In this document: positions 9,877 to 21,000 of the stretch, piece after piece | Position numbering within the stretch: the first letter of the stretch is position 1 | Layout of the letters: each line of letters starts with the position of its first letter | From: Paracoccus cavernae | GTDB lineage: Bacteria; Pseudomonadota; Alphaproteobacteria; Rhodobacterales; Rhodobacteraceae | Direction: 5' to 3' | Length of the DNA stretch: 64,000 nt | Assembly: GCA_030410095.1 (NCBI GenBank) | Contig: JAUFRC010000001.1 | Span: 2,430,501-2,494,500, forward strand | Made by a program: the position numbers and the translations under genes | Notes under the pieces: model-generated | Database searches by the model: none | Seen by the model: only the letters and a program-made list of their open reading frames with translations | What the model was told of the DNA's origin: nothing

Positions 9877-10458
9877 TTAATTGTGCATCCGGTCCGGCTG
9901 CTCTTTGGCCTTGGACGGTTTGTAGACGCCCGTCGGGCTATAGCCGCGCGGCGGCGAGGCCGGCGTCTGGGCGCCTGTGGCGCGCCAGCGCTCGACCTCG
10001 GTCCAGCTGTCCAGCGTCATCGGCTCGTAGGCGCGATAATAGACGTTCGTTTCCGCCAGAATCTCGAGGAAGCGGCGCGAGTGGCGGCTGCGCCACTCGA
10101 CGTCTTCCTTGGCGGTGACCTGACGGATGTTGCCGTCGCGGCCCAGTCGGGCGGTATAGGCCAGCAGCGCGCCATCGGCCGCGCCGACGCCTTGCTGCGC
10201 CAAATGGCCGGGGTTGCCGCCAAGCGCGGCGATCGCATCGGCATTCGGCGTCGGATCGGTGATGTTGCTGCCGCCCGGTGTGGGCGTCGGAAGCATGTTC
10301 AGATCCGGCGGCATCTGCAGCGCCTTGGTCGGGACAATGGCGAATTCGTCAGGGCTTCTCTGTCCACTGTCGATATTCATCAAATGCGGATCGGTGCTGC
10401 ACGCAGCCAGCGTCAGCACGGTCATTGTCAGCACAGTTGCCCGCAGCCGCATTTTCAT
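9877..10458 (-). CDS. DUF3035 lipoprotein, BamF-like
   Basis: An intact 193-residue lipoprotein. The signal peptide ends in LTLAAC (Cys about 20), so it is lipid-anchored. Past it, DEFAIVPTKALQMPPDLN and LPTPTPGG are the conserved core of DUF3035. Members of this family are reported as the alphaproteobacterial BamF component of the outer-membrane beta-barrel assembly machine. That role is from family knowledge; nothing else here tests it. The C-terminal 100 residues are polar and contain a run of aromatic residues (TNVYYRAYEP). It is followed by a terminator and preceded by lspA, whose product cleaves lipoprotein signal peptides such as this one. Confidence 0.82.
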   Translation of the reverse strand: MKMRLRATVLTMTVLTLAACSTDPHLMNIDSGQRSPDEFAIVPTKALQMPPDLNMLPTPTPGGSNITDPTPNADAIAALGGNPGHLAQQGVGAADGALLAYTARLGRDGNIRQVTAKEDVEWRSRHSRRFLEILAETNVYYRAYEPMTLDSWTEVERWRATGAQTPASPPRGYSPTGVYKPSKAKEQPDRMHN

Positions 10459-10488
10459 CCCCTTACGCCCGTTTGAGCCCTTCTAGCG

Positions 10489-11232
10489 TCATTTGTTCGC
10501 CTCGTCACGGGTCTTGTCGCTTGGCTTCTTGCGACGGACCGGCTCTGTGCGAAGCTCTGCCACCGCCTCTTTTTGGCGGGCGGTTGCAGGAAAAGACCGA
10601 AGGCCCCGATGAAAATCGCGATATCGGCCACGTTGAAACTATAAGGGTTTTGCCAGTTCGGCAGCGACATGTTGAGAAAGTCGGCGACCGCGCCGTAAGC
10701 GATGCGGTCAATGACATTGCCCAAAGCGCCGCCGATCAGGAAACCCGCAGCGACCTGCGCGAATTTGGAATGCTCGGTGCGGCGCAGCCAGACCCATACC
10801 CAGATGCAGACCGCTGCCGCCACCGCGATCAGCACCCAACGCATCAGGTTCACATCGCTGGAGAACAGTCCGAAATTCACCCCTGATTCCACGCCATGCG
10901 CAGATTGAGCCAAGGGTCGAGAAGGTCGATCTCGCGCACGCGGTCGAGCCGCATGACATGGACCACGACATATTTCAGCGCCTGATCGAGCAAGATGATG
11001 GCGAGCGAGACGTAAACCACCAGCCGCATCGACAAATCGCGCGGCGCACCGTCCGCGACAACGGCAGCGGCGGCGGGCGTCTTGCCCCCGCGACCGGAGC
11101 ACCGCTTTGGCTCGCCTTGCGGGCGCGCGGTTTGGGCGTCGCGGCAGAATTGGCCTCGGCCACCGTCCCGTCAGCGGGGAGGGTGGCCTTTTTCGCACGC
11201 GGCTTGCGGGGTTTGGGCTCTTCGTCGCTCAT
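10489..11232 (-). CDS. lspA: Lipoprotein signal peptidase (LspA) with N-terminal extension
   Basis: Inner-membrane aspartyl peptidase that cleaves prolipoproteins. The membrane core starts at a Met at 11029 (MRLVVYVSLAIILLDQALKY) and shows NFGLFSS, GGALGNVIDRIAYGAVADFL with the first catalytic Asp, and NVADIAIFIGA with the second. Upstream, the same frame (after restoring one G at about 11093) runs back to an ATG at 11230-11232 directly after the purH stop. That adds about 68 basic, Ala/Pro-rich residues (MSDEEPKPRKPRAKKATLPA...). Corrected length is 248 with the extension, 180 without. Two more breaks: CAGGGG at about 10880 (NQG-VNFG) and the A-run at about 10570 near the C-terminus, which ends ...DKTRDEANK. 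The extension is cytoplasmic and of unknown role. A second start at 11029 cannot be excluded. Confidence 0.88.
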
Positions 11233-12819
11233 TCAGTGCCTGAAATGCCTTTGACCAGTGAAGACCATCGCCAGACCGCGCTCATCGGCGGCCGCGATCA
11301 CCTCGTCGTCGCGCATCGAGCCGCCCGGCTGGATCACCGCGACCGCGCCCGCATCCGCCAGCGCCAGAACGCCGTCGGCGAAGGGGAAGAACGCATCCGA
11401 GGCAACGACTGAACCCGTCGTCAGCGGCTGGGCGAGACCCAGAGCGTCGGCCATGTCCTGCGCCTTGCGCTGACCGATGCGGGTCGAATCGATCCGGCTC
11501 ATCTGGCCTGCGCCGATACCGACGGTCGCCAAATCCTTGGCGTAAACGATCGCATTCGACTTGACGTGTTTGGCCACGGTCCAGGCAAAGAGCAGATCGC
11601 GCAGCTCGGCCTCGGTCGGCTGGCGTTTGGTCACGACCTTGAGATCGGCCGGAAGGATCACGCCGTTATCGCGGCCCTGCACCAGAAAACCGCCTGCAAC
11701 CTGACGGAAGGTGTCGCCCGCAGCCGCCGGATCGGGAAGACCGCCGGTGGTGAGAAGGCGGAGGTTCTTTGGCGGCAAAGATTTCGCGCGCCTCGTCGGT
11801 CGCATCGGGGGCGATGACGACTTCGGTGAAGATCTCGGTGATCGCTTTCGCGGTCTGGCCGTCCAGCGTCGTGTTCAGCGCGATGATGCCGCCGAAAGCC
11901 GAAGTGCGGTCGCAGTCGAAGGCGCGGCGGTAGGCTTCCTCGGCCGAGGCACCGGTCGCCACGCCGCAGGGGTTGGCATGTTTGATGATCGCAACCGCCG
12001 GACCTTTGTCCGCGCCGAATTCGGCCACCAGTTCAAAGGCGGCATCCGTGTCGTTGATGTTGTTGTAGGACAGCTCTTTGCCCTGCCACTGCTTGGCCGT
12101 GGCCACGCCCGGACGGTTGGTGCCGTCGGTGTAGAAGGCCGCCGCCTGATGCGGGTTCTCGCCGTAACGCAGGCTCTGCGCCAAAGTGCCGGCAAAGCTG
12201 CGGCGGCGCGGGGTTTCCTCGCCGATCGCCTTGGCCATCCAGCCCGAGACCGCCGCATCATAGGCCGCAGTGCGGGCATAGGCGTTCTGCGCAAGCTTCT
12301 GGCGGAAGGGGTAAGAGGTCGCACCGTCATTGGCATTCAGTTCCGCCAGAAGCGCGGCGTAGTCCTGAACATCGGTGATGACGCTGACGAAAGCGTGGTT
12401 CTTGGACGCGGCACGGATCATCGCCGGACCGCCGATATCGATGTTTTCGATACATTCGTCATAGGGCGCGCCCTTGGCGACGGTTTCCTCGAACGGATAG
12501 AGGTTCACGACCAGCAGGTCGATCATGCCGATATCATGCTCGGAGGCCGCGGCCATATGCGCGTCATTGTCGCGCAAGGCCAGAAGGCCGCCGTGGACGA
12601 CGGGATGGAGCGTCTTGACGCGTCCGTCCATCATCTCGGGGAAGCCGGTGACATCGGCGACATCGACCACGGTCAGACCCGCCTCGCGCAGCGCCTTGGC
12701 GGTGCCGCCGGTCGAGAGGATCTCGATCCCCGCGCCGAAAGGTCTCGGGCAAACTCGACCAGACCGGTCTTGTCAGAAACGGAAATCAACGCGCGGCGCA
12801 TCGGGACGCGGTCACTCAT
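11233..12819 (-). CDS. purH: Bifunctional AICAR formyltransferase / IMP cyclohydrolase
   Basis: Catalyses the last two steps of IMP synthesis. Corrected length 529 residues, normal for PurH. The N-terminal cyclohydrolase domain begins [20 protein letters not shown] and contains [20 protein letters not shown]. The formyltransferase domain has [25 protein letters not shown] with the catalytic Lys-His pair, and the C-terminal AFFPFADG and [11 protein letters not shown]. Breaks: CCCC at 12728-12731 (one base, SARG-IEILS) and the A-run near 11775 (two bases, [14 protein letters not shown]). As an essential biosynthetic gene with all motifs kept, it is almost certainly intact in the organism. Its stop is immediately followed by an ATG in frame with the lspA extension. 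Confidence 0.95.
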
Positions 12820-12845
12820 CGGCAGGCCTCCAATTTGTGTTGCGT

Positions 12846-14534
12846 TCACCTAACCGCCAGACGCGCCAAGGTCCAGCCGATCTGTATCGCCCGACCGCCC
12901 AGAACCGCCGTCAAAACGATCTGACGCGTCGGAAGCGGCCCTGCTTGGGCGGGATCCAGCCAACAGGAGGGCTCGATCTGCAGCTCGGCAGTGCCGTCAT
13001 GGCTGAAAAGCCAGCGCTCGCCATTGGGCAGCGAAAGCGTGACCTGACCCGCCTCGACCGAGGGGGTAACATCGGGATGGAGATGGAAGCGGATGTCGAA
13101 ACCGATCCCCGCCCCCGTCCGGCGGCCCGATCACATCGGCCAGACGGTCCTGCGCACCCTCGTCGAGCGCCGCCAGCGAATCCTCGCCGTCCAACGTGAA
13201 GCCGTCGGGATCCAGCCACAATTCGCGCAGATGGGTCAGGCCGTGGCTGTGCAGCCAGCCGTCGTGGCCGGCAAGCATATGGGCGGTGGTGCCGGAATGG
13301 GGAAGGCCGAAATCGGGCGCGACCAGCTGGCCGTGGCCGTCGTAATCGCCGGCCCAGACATTTTCGGGCCGCTCGGTCAGGATATCGGGCGCATCTCCGG
13401 GCGCGCCCGCACCGGGTGCAAGCCGCGAAGACGACAGCCCTGCAAGGCAAAGCGCCGAATGGCAGGGCGTGGCACGGCTGGCGCGGGCCCAGATCGGCCC
13501 GAAGCCCTGCCCCGGTCCGCAAGAGACGATCAGCGGCTGGCGTGCCACCGTCATCTCGAAGGCCAAGGTCGAGGCATGGGCATTGGCCACGGCCTCGGGC
13601 GCGACATCGGGCGCGGGCGGCGGCGCGGCATCGACGATCACCGTCGTGCGCCCCCGCACCATGCGCGCAAAGCCCAAGGCCATGCCGCGCGCGGTGGTCG
13701 CGGGACCGGGTGTCGCGCGCAGGCAGTGGTCGAGCCGCCCCGGCGCGCCGCGGCCGCCACCGTGAAACTGCGGCAAGGCCCCGTCGGCATGACGCATCGC
13801 GCGCAGCATTGGGGCGATCTCGCCGACGATCGCCATCAGCTGCGGCGGCGCCTCGATCCCCGCCTCGGTCGCGACCTCGACGGTCCAGACCAGAAGCGCG
13901 CAGGATTCCAGCAGCGATTCGGGCGAGCGCGGGCGCGAGAGCAGTTCGGTTCCCATGGCCTCGGCCTCTTCGGCCAAAGCGATGAGCGAGGGCATCACCA
14001 GCCCTCGGCCCCCGCCAAGGACATCGCGGCCACCGCCAGCCCGACAAGCGTTTCCAGCCGCGCCTGCCCGTCGGGGCTGGTGTGCCAATGCGCGGCAAGG
14101 TGGTTCACATGGGTTTGCAGCGCCGCGAAATAGGGCGCGCTGCCCTCGCGGTCCAAACCGGGCAGGATCTGGCCCGAATGGAAGATCCAGCGCAAAAGCC
14201 GCTTGCCGGTGACCTCGGGTGCCCATTCGACCGCACCTTCATCGGCATGCGGATGATCGGCGATCCAGTCGAAGACGCGCTTTTGCGCCAGTCCGCGCGC
14301 CGGATGGGTCCCGAGCGCAGCCAGATCGTCGAGCCAGCCGAAGCCGTGCAGCTCGGCCGCAACCGCATCGGGCTGCGGCCCGCCTGCAAAGGGATCGCCC
14401 TTGAGCACATGGCCGGCCAGCTGCAATTCACCGCCCAAAATCTGGGCGCCGCGATCGACATTGCCGATCGCCTTGGGGTCCGGCCTGCGCAGAAAACCGC
14501 GTGCCGCTGTCTGGTTCGGAGGCATTTCGCTCAT
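12846..14534 (-). CDS. Heparinase II/III family protein
   Basis: Corrected length about 563 residues. It starts [20 protein letters not shown]. An alpha-helical toroid-like N-terminal half ([32 protein letters not shown]) is followed by a beta-rich C-terminal half ([37 protein letters not shown]). This matches the heparinase II/III-like proteins usually found between rsmB and purH in Rhodobacterales. No signal peptide is visible, so a cytoplasmic or non-classical location is likely. The true substrate is unknown and polysaccharide cleavage is only a family-level guess. Two breaks: near 13990 and near 13110 (a G-run, two bases). It ends ...TLARLAVR at 12846, 26 bases upstream of purH, and starts 30 bases downstream of rsmB: a tight operon. 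Confidence 0.8.
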
Positions 14535-14564
14535 GGCCGCCCGGTCGAGTAAGATGCGCTAAGC

Positions 14565-15957
14565 TTAGGTCGCGTCAGCGGAATTCCGCAAGCACGCAAT
14601 GAAAAATCCGTCCATCCCGCCGGTTTCGGGCCAGTAATCGGGCCGCAGACGCAAACCGCCCTCGGGGTGATCCAGCCGGCCTCGATCCCCGCGACCTGCG
14701 GAGGCTCGACGCGGATCCGCGGATTGCGTGCCAAAAGCGCGGCAATCTGCTCCTCGCCCTCGGCCGGCAAAAGCGAGCAGGTCGCGTAAACCAGCCGCCC
14801 GCCGGGTTTGAGCAGGCCGAGCGCATGGTCGATCATCGCCGCCTGAAGCGCGGTGATCTCGTCGAGGCCGCTGCCGTCGCGGATCAGCGGCAGGTCGGGA
14901 TGGCGGCGGATCGTTCCGGTCGCCGAACAGGGGGCGTCGAGCAGGATCGCGTCGAAGCCTTCGTCGGGCGCGAAGGCCAAGGCATCACCCGCGACGATCT
15001 TGGCTGTGAGACCGCAGCGCGCGAGGTTTTCCTCCATCCGCTCCAGACGTGCCTCGGAAATATCGAGCGCCGTGACCTTTGCCCCTGCCGCGGCAAGCTG
15101 CATGGTCTTGCCCCCGGCGCGGCGCAAAGATCGGCGATGCGTTCGCCCGCTTTCGGCGCGAGCACCTTGGCGGCAATCGCGGCGGCGGCGTCCTGCACCC
15201 ACCAATCGCCCTCGGCAAAGCCGGGCAAAGTGGTGACGCGCGTGCCGGAAGGCTGGCGGAAAGAGCCGGTGGGCAGCGCCTCGCCGGGTGCGACAAGCGC
15301 GGGCTTCGCGGTCAGATCCAGCGGGGCTCCGGCCTCATGGGCGGCCTCGATCTTGCGGGCGACCTCTTCGCCCCATGCGGCGACGACGGGTTCGCGCAGC
15401 CAGTCGGGCATTTCCTGCGGCGCGAGCGCCTCCCATGCCTCGCGGTCGCCCGCGACCTTGCGCAGGACCGCATTGACCATACCGGCAGCCGCAACCCCTT
15501 GGGCCCGAGGCTGCGCGAGAGGACGACGGCGGCGTTGACGACACCGTGGGGGCCTCGTCCAACGCCAGCAGCTCGACGGTGGCGAGCCGCAAGAGCATCA
15601 GCACATCGGGGCGCGGACGGCGGGCGAGATGTTTGTCGAGAATGGGCTCGAGGCGGGCCACGCGGCGCAGCGTCTCGAGAGCGAGGCGGCGGGCGCGGGC
15701 GCGATCGGCGGGCGCGAGACGCTCGATCCGGACGGCGGCCTCGTCCAGCGTCGCCCCTGCCTCGACCGCTTCGAGCAGGCGCAAGGCACCAAGGCGGGCA
15801 CGGTCGGGCCGGTTGTCGGGGCGGCTCTCTGCCGGCTTGCCTGCACGGTTGTCGCGGTTGTCGCGATTGCCGCCGCGCGGCCCTTGCCGCGACCGCCCGC
15901 GTGATGACGTCCCTGATTGCGACCGCCTTCGGCGCCGCCCTTCTGCTGCTTGTCCAA
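14565..15957 (-). CDS. rsmB: 16S rRNA m5C967 methyltransferase (RsmB/Fmu)
   Basis: SAM-dependent RNA cytosine-C5 methyltransferase, about 465 residues corrected. A NusB-like RNA-binding domain (ALRLLEAVEAGATLDEAAVR, LLRLATVELLALDEAP) precedes the methyltransferase. ADLCAAPG-GGKTMQLA is the SAM loop. DAPCSATGTIRRHPDL and VYATCSLLPAEGEEQ carry the two catalytic/resolving cysteines. The first 30 or so residues are Gly/Arg/Gln-rich. I place the start at the TTG at 15957 (LDKQQKGGAEGG), preceded by AAGGG. No ATG or good alternative lies in that frame, so this start is provisional. At least four breaks occur along the gene, among them near 15490, 15540 and 15115. The stop is TAA at 14565-14567, 30 bases before the heparinase-like gene. 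Confidence 0.9.
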
Positions 15958-16010
15958 AGCGCACCCTTGCCTAGATTGGGCGTATCTAGCCCCAAGCGGA
16001 AGAAACCGCC

Positions 16011-16302
16011 ATGACCGACCATACAAAGCCCGCAACCGATCTGCCCGAAGATCTGGACAAGGTGACGGCGGCGGCATCGCCCGAGGCTGCCGCGAGCGAA
16101 ATCGCCGCCGAAATGGCCGCTGACGCCCCCCGCGAGATCCCCAAAGACATCCCCCGCCGCCCAGCGCGCCTTGGCCGAAGCCGAAGAGCGCCGCCGCAAC
16201 GCCAAGCCGCTGGACCTGCCGGTCGAGCTGGGCGGCCGCGACGGGCCGGAACCGATCCGTTTCGGCGATTACGAGCGCCGCGGAATCGCCGTCGATTTCT
16301 AA
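16011..16302 (+). CDS. DUF1674 / SDHAF4-like succinate dehydrogenase assembly factor
   Basis: Corrected length 97 residues. The N-terminal 50 are disordered and acidic (MTDHTKPATDLPEDLD). The C-terminus carries the family hallmark GRDGPEPIRFGDYERRGIAV followed by DF and the stop. In mitochondria and alphaproteobacteria this small protein assists assembly of flavinylated SdhA. That role is taken from the family and no sdh genes are nearby. One break at the C-run at about 16141-16147 needs two bases to join EIPKDIP to AAQRALAEAEERRRN. It is divergent from rsmB with 53 bases between starts, and followed by a terminator at 16344. Confidence 0.85.
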
Positions 16303-16343
16303 AGGCCGCCGCTGCCGCCAAATGGCGGGAAGCCGCAAGACAC

Positions 16344-16367
16344 AGGCCCGCTTCGGCGGGCCTTTCT
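16344..16367 (+). terminator. Rho-independent terminator with TTCG loop
   Basis: AGGCCCGC and GCGGGCCT close an 8-bp stem on a TTCG tetraloop, followed by TTCT. It ends the SDHAF4-like transcript. Confidence 0.75.
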
Positions 16368-16463
16368 CTGCGTGTGCCCTTTCTCTCGCGCCTCGCCAGC
16401 GCACACAGGCGGCGTGCCCCGCCCGCTAACGGTTTTTTCAGCTTTTCCCGACAATCTCGCAAA

Positions 16464-16486
16464 AGCGTGACCGCGCCCGTCACGCT
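16464..16486. promoter_or_regulatory. Inverted repeat, candidate operator of the efflux operon
   Basis: AGCGTGAC and GTCACGCT are perfect 8-base inverted repeats separated by CGCGCCC. They lie about 90 bases upstream of the efflux start codon, and no T-run follows, so a terminator is unlikely. TetR-type repressors commonly bind such sites ahead of RND pumps. No regulator gene is adjacent in this window. Confidence 0.45.
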
Positions 16487-16575
16487 CGTTTACTTGCCAT
16501 TGGGTATCTCGGTAGAACATTGCATTGAAAATGCGCGCGTCCCCAAAGGGCGGCAGACACGAGGAACGAGGCAGT

Positions 16576-18045
16576 ATGCTACGCACCAAATCAACTTCTT
16601 GGGCTCTTGGTGCGGCGCTTGTCGTTCTGCTTTCCGCCGGCCAGACCATCGCGCAGGGCGCAGCGGGCGGGCGCGGCCAGCCACAGGGCCCGCGCGAGGT
16701 CGGGGTCATGCCCGTCACGCAGGAAAGCGTACCCTATGTCGTCACCCTGCCCGGTCGCGCCGTCGCGGTTCAGGAAACCGCCATCCGGCCTCAGGTCGGC
16801 GGCGAGGTCCGCGAGATCGTCTATAATCCGGGCCAGCCGATCAAAACCGGCGACACGCTGTTCCGCCTCGACCCCGAGACCCTTGCCGCGGCCCTCGCCG
16901 CAGCCGAGGCCGGTGTTGCGGGCGCCGAAGCCAGCCTGACATCGGCCACCGCCATGGTCGAGCGCTACCGCAAGCTGGAGCGCTCCAGCGTCAGCTCGGT
17001 CGATCTGTCGGATGCACAGGTGGCTCTGGCGCAGGCGCAGGCCGATCTCAAGGCGGCCGAAGCCGCGCGCGACACCGCCGAGCTTGCCCTGCGCCGCACC
17101 ACCATCCTCAGCCCGATCGACGGCGTGCCCGATGTTGCCGCCGTCTCGATCGGCGATCTGGTGACCGCGAACCAGAGCGAAGCGATGACCACGATCACGC
17201 AGCTCGACCCGATCTATATCGACGTGAACGAATCCAGCGCCCGCATCCTGCGCAACCGCGAGAAAATCGAGGCGGGCAATCTGTTGACCAATGCCGGAGG
17301 CGAGACCTCGGCGCGGCTGATCCTCGAAACCGGCGAGCCCTTCAACGGGACCGGCCGCATGGTCAGCCCGGGCGTTACCGTCTCGCCGACGACCGGCACC
17401 GTGCCGATCCGTCTGGAGTTCCCCAATCCGCAGCGCCTCATCCTTCCGGGCCAGTTCCTGCGCGTCGACATGACCATCGGCACCACCCGCGCCGTGCTGA
17501 TCCCGCAACGCGCGACGCGGCGTGCCTCGGACGGCACGCTGACGGCTTTCGTGGCGCGTGACGGCACCGCCCAGCAGGTGACCTTGGCCGAGGCCGGAAG
17601 CTACAAGAATTCGTGGATCGTGACGCAGGGCATTACCGAGGGCGAGCTGGTCATTCTCGACGGGCTCGAGAACCTGCGCGCCGGGGCCGAGATCAAGCCG
17701 GTTCCCGTCGAGCTTGACGCCAATGGCGTCGTGCGCAACCTGCCTGCCTCGGATCAAAGCGCGAATGCCGCCACCCCTGCCGCATCGGCAGGCGGCGCCG
17801 CGCAAGCTCCCGCGACGGCACCCGTCGCAGAGCACCAAGCTCCCGCCGAGGCGACACCAGCCGAAACTGCCCCCGCCGCAACCGCAGCCGGTGCAGCACC
17901 TGCAGAAGGCACGCCCACAGAAGAAACAAGCGCAACCACAACGGAACCGGCAACCCGTCCTGCCGCGCGCCCCTCGACCGCCGCACAGCCCGCCACTCCG
18001 CCCGCCACCCCGCCCGCCACCCCGCCCGCAAGTCAGGCGGAGTAA
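16576..18045 (+). CDS. RND efflux periplasmic adaptor (membrane fusion protein)
   Basis: An intact 489-residue adaptor that links an RND pump to an outer-membrane channel. The signal peptide is ALVVLLSAGQTIA, with no lipobox Cys, so the protein is soluble or weakly attached rather than lipidated. The barrel-sandwich half reads RPQVGGEVREIVYNPGQPIK and GDTLFRLDPE. A coiled-coil hairpin spans about 125-185 (AALAAAEAGVAGAEASLTSA). Beta-barrel segments follow (TGTVPIRLEFPNP, LPGQFLRVDM). The last 95 or so residues are an unusual Ala/Pro/Thr tail ending in three 12-bp repeats that encode PATP. The ATG at 16576 is preferred over an upstream in-frame ATG at 16525 because it begins the signal peptide. 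The pump gene starts 7 bases after the stop. Confidence 0.93.
   Translation: MLRTKSTSWALGAALVVLLSAGQTIAQGAAGGRGQPQGPREVGVMPVTQESVPYVVTLPGRAVAVQETAIRPQVGGEVREIVYNPGQPIKTGDTLFRLDPETLAAALAAAEAGVAGAEASLTSATAMVERYRKLERSSVSSVDLSDAQVALAQAQADLKAAEAARDTAELALRRTTILSPIDGVPDVAAVSIGDLVTANQSEAMTTITQLDPIYIDVNESSARILRNREKIEAGNLLTNAGGETSARLILETGEPFNGTGRMVSPGVTVSPTTGTVPIRLEFPNPQRLILPGQFLRVDMTIGTTRAVLIPQRATRRASDGTLTAFVARDGTAQQVTLAEAGSYKNSWIVTQGITEGELVILDGLENLRAGAEIKPVPVELDANGVVRNLPASDQSANAATPAASAGGAAQAPATAPVAEHQAPAEATPAETAPAATAAGAAPAEGTPTEETSATTTEPATRPAARPSTAAQPATPPATPPATPPASQAE
17989..18024 (+). repeat. Three tandem 12-bp repeats encoding PATP
   Basis: Three consecutive copies of CCCGCCACCCCG (the first has T for C at position 9), then a partial fourth. 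They sit in frame at the 3' end of the adaptor gene. Slippage here would only lengthen or shorten the Pro/Ala tail. Confidence 0.85.
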
Positions 18046-18051
18046 CCGCGC

Positions 18052-21000
18052 ATGGCCCATTTCTTCATCCATCGCCCCGTATTTGCATGGGTTCTGGCAA
18101 TCGTGACCATGCTTGCCGGCGGTTTCTCGATCTTCACGCTGCCGGTCTCGCAATATCCCGATATCGCGCCGACCACGGTGCGCATTAGCGCCAACTACTC
18201 CGGCGCCACCGCCGAGGCCGTCCAGAACTCCGTCACCACGCCGATCGAGGATGCGCTGACGGGGATCGAGGGGCTGCTTTATACCGTTTCGTCATCCTCG
18301 ACCGGACGCGCGACGATCACCCTAACCTTCGACGATACCGTCGACCCGATCGATGCGCTCAACGAGGTGCAATCGAACGTGCGTTCGGTCGAAAGCCGGA
18401 TGCCGACGCCGGTGCAGACCTCGGGGATCACGGTCACGCGCTCGACCTCGTCGATCCTGATGGTCGGCGCGATTGTCGACACCACCAACCAGGCCAGCCG
18501 GATCGAGCTCGGCAACCTGCTCGAAGAGGTCGTCGAAGGCCCGATCCGCCGCGTCGAAGGCGTGGGCGGGGTCAATATCTTCGGCTCGGGCTATGCGATG
18601 CGGGTCTGGCTCGACCCCTTGCGACTGGCGCAATTCCAGCTGACGCCAGAGGACATCACCTCGGCGGTGCGGGCGCAGAACATGACCGTCTCGGTCGGCT
18701 CGCTCGGTACGCAGCCGGTCATGACGGGCCAGCAGTTCACCGCGACGATCACCGCGCAAAGCCAGCTGACCTCGACCGATGATTTCCGCAACATCTTGCT
18801 GAAAACCGGGTCGGACGGGGCAACGGTCACGCTTGGCGATGTCGCCGATATCGAGATCGGGCAGGAACGCTACGGCTCGGATCTGCAGTTCAACCGCATG
18901 AGCGCATCCGGTTTCGGCGTGAACCTTGCCAATGGCGCCAATGCCGTTTCGACCGCCGAGGCCGTGCGCGCCGAGCTGGAAAACCTCAAATCCGCGCTCC
19001 CGCAGGGCATCGAATTCCGCACCGCCTACGACACCGCGCCTTTCGTCGAAATGTCGATCGAGAAGGTCTACCACACGCTGATCGAGGCCGTGGTTCTGGT
19101 CTTCCTCGTGATCTTGCTGTTCCTGCAGAATTGGCGCGCGACGCTCATTCCGATCATCGCGGTGCCGGTCGTCTTGCTGGGCACATTCGGGGTGCTCGCG
19201 GTGCTGGGCTATTCGATCAACACGCTGACGATGTTCGCGATGGTGCTGGCGATCGGCCTTCTGGTCGACGACGCCATCGTCGTGGTCGAGAACGTCGAAC
19301 GCGTCATGGTCGAGGACAAACTCGACCCGCTGCAAGCCACCGAGAAAAGCATGTCGCAGATTTCTGGCGCGCTGGTCGGCATCGTGGTCGTTCTATCGGC
19401 GGTGTTTCTGCCGATGGCTTTCATGGCCGGCTCGACCGGGGTGATCTACCGGCAATTCTCGGTCACGATCATCACGGCGATGGTCCTGTCGCTGGCGGTG
19501 GCGCTGATCCTGACGCCCGCCATGTGCGCGACGATCCTCAAACCCGCTCACGGGCCGGTCCGCTTTGCCCCCGCGCGCTGGTTCAACCGCTGCTTCGACC
19601 GCATGACCGAGGGCTACGGCGCGACCATCCGCGCCACTTTGCGCCGCCCTCTCATCGTCATGCTCGTGCTGGGAGCAATGGCTTACGGCGTGGTCGACCT
19701 GCTTGGCCGCATGACCTCTGGCTTCATTCCGACCGAGGATCAAGGCGTGTTGCAGGTCCAGATCAGCCTGTCGGAGGGCACCACCTCGCAGCAGACCGCC
19801 GCCGTCGTCGAGCAGATCGAAAACTACATGCTCGAGGACGAAAAAGACACGGTCGCCTCGGTCTTCGCGGTGCTGGGCTTCGGCTTTTCGGGCACGTCGC
19901 AGGCGCGCGCTATGATGTTCGTGCGCCTGCACGATTTCGCCGACCGCACCACCGAGGAGCAGACCGCCCGGGCGCTTGCCTCGCGCGCGACCGCCAAATT
20001 CGGCAACAACCGCGCGGGACGCATCACCTTCATGCAGCCGCCCGCCATTCCCGGCATGGGCAACTCTTCGGGCTTCAGCATGTATCTGCTCGACCTGCCC
20101 AGCTCGGGCGTCGATGCTTTGGGGCAAGCCTCGGATACGCTGGAAACGCTGGCGGCCGCCGATCCGCGCCTGCAAAACGTCGAGGGACGCGGCACCGATG
20201 ACGAGGCCGCCTTGCGCATCGATATCGACCAGCAAAAGGCCGAAAGCTTCGGGGTGAGGGTCGCGGATGTGAACTCGATGCTCTCGACGATCTTCGCGGG
20301 GACCGAGGTCAACGACTTCGCGCTCGGTGCGCAGCTGCGCCCCGTCATCGTGCAAGGCAGTGCCGCGAACCGCATGCAGCCCGACGATGTCGACAAATGG
20401 TACGCCCGCAACACCGCCGGCGAAATGGTACCCTTCACAGCCTTCATGACCACCGAATGGGAGCCGGTCGAGCCGAGCCTCGCCCGTATCGACGGCATCA
20501 ACGCCATCGAAGTCACGGGTCAGGAAAGCGATATCGCGAGCTCCGGCACCGCCATGATCGCGATGGAGGAGCTGGTGGCCGAAGTACCCGGCGGCTACGG
20601 CACCGCATGGACCGGCCTTGCCTATCAGGAGCGTCAATCGGGCAGTCAGGCCCCTATCTCTACGCGCTGGCGGTGCTGGTGGTCTTCCTCTCGCTCGCCG
20701 CGCTTTACGAGAGCTGGTCGATCCCCTTCTCGGTCATGCTGGCCGTGCCGGTAGGGGTTCTGGGCGCGATCATCGCGGCTCTGGTTACCGGCCAGTCGAA
20801 CGACGTCTACTTCAAGGTGGCGCTGCTGACGACAATCGGCCTCGCCGCGAAAAACGCCATTCTCATCGTCGAATTCGCGCGCGAGCTTGAGCAGGAATCC
20901 GGCAAGCCCCTGATCACCTCGGCGATCGAGGCCGCCAAGCTGCGCCTGCGCCCGATCCTGATGACCTCGCTCGCCTTCATCCTCGGCGTTCTGCCTTTGG

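Noticed and set aside
16591..18153. 520-codon Gly/Arg-rich frame antisense to the RND adaptor
   Set aside because: Mirror of the adaptor and its Ala/Pro tail; the plus-strand protein is clearly real.
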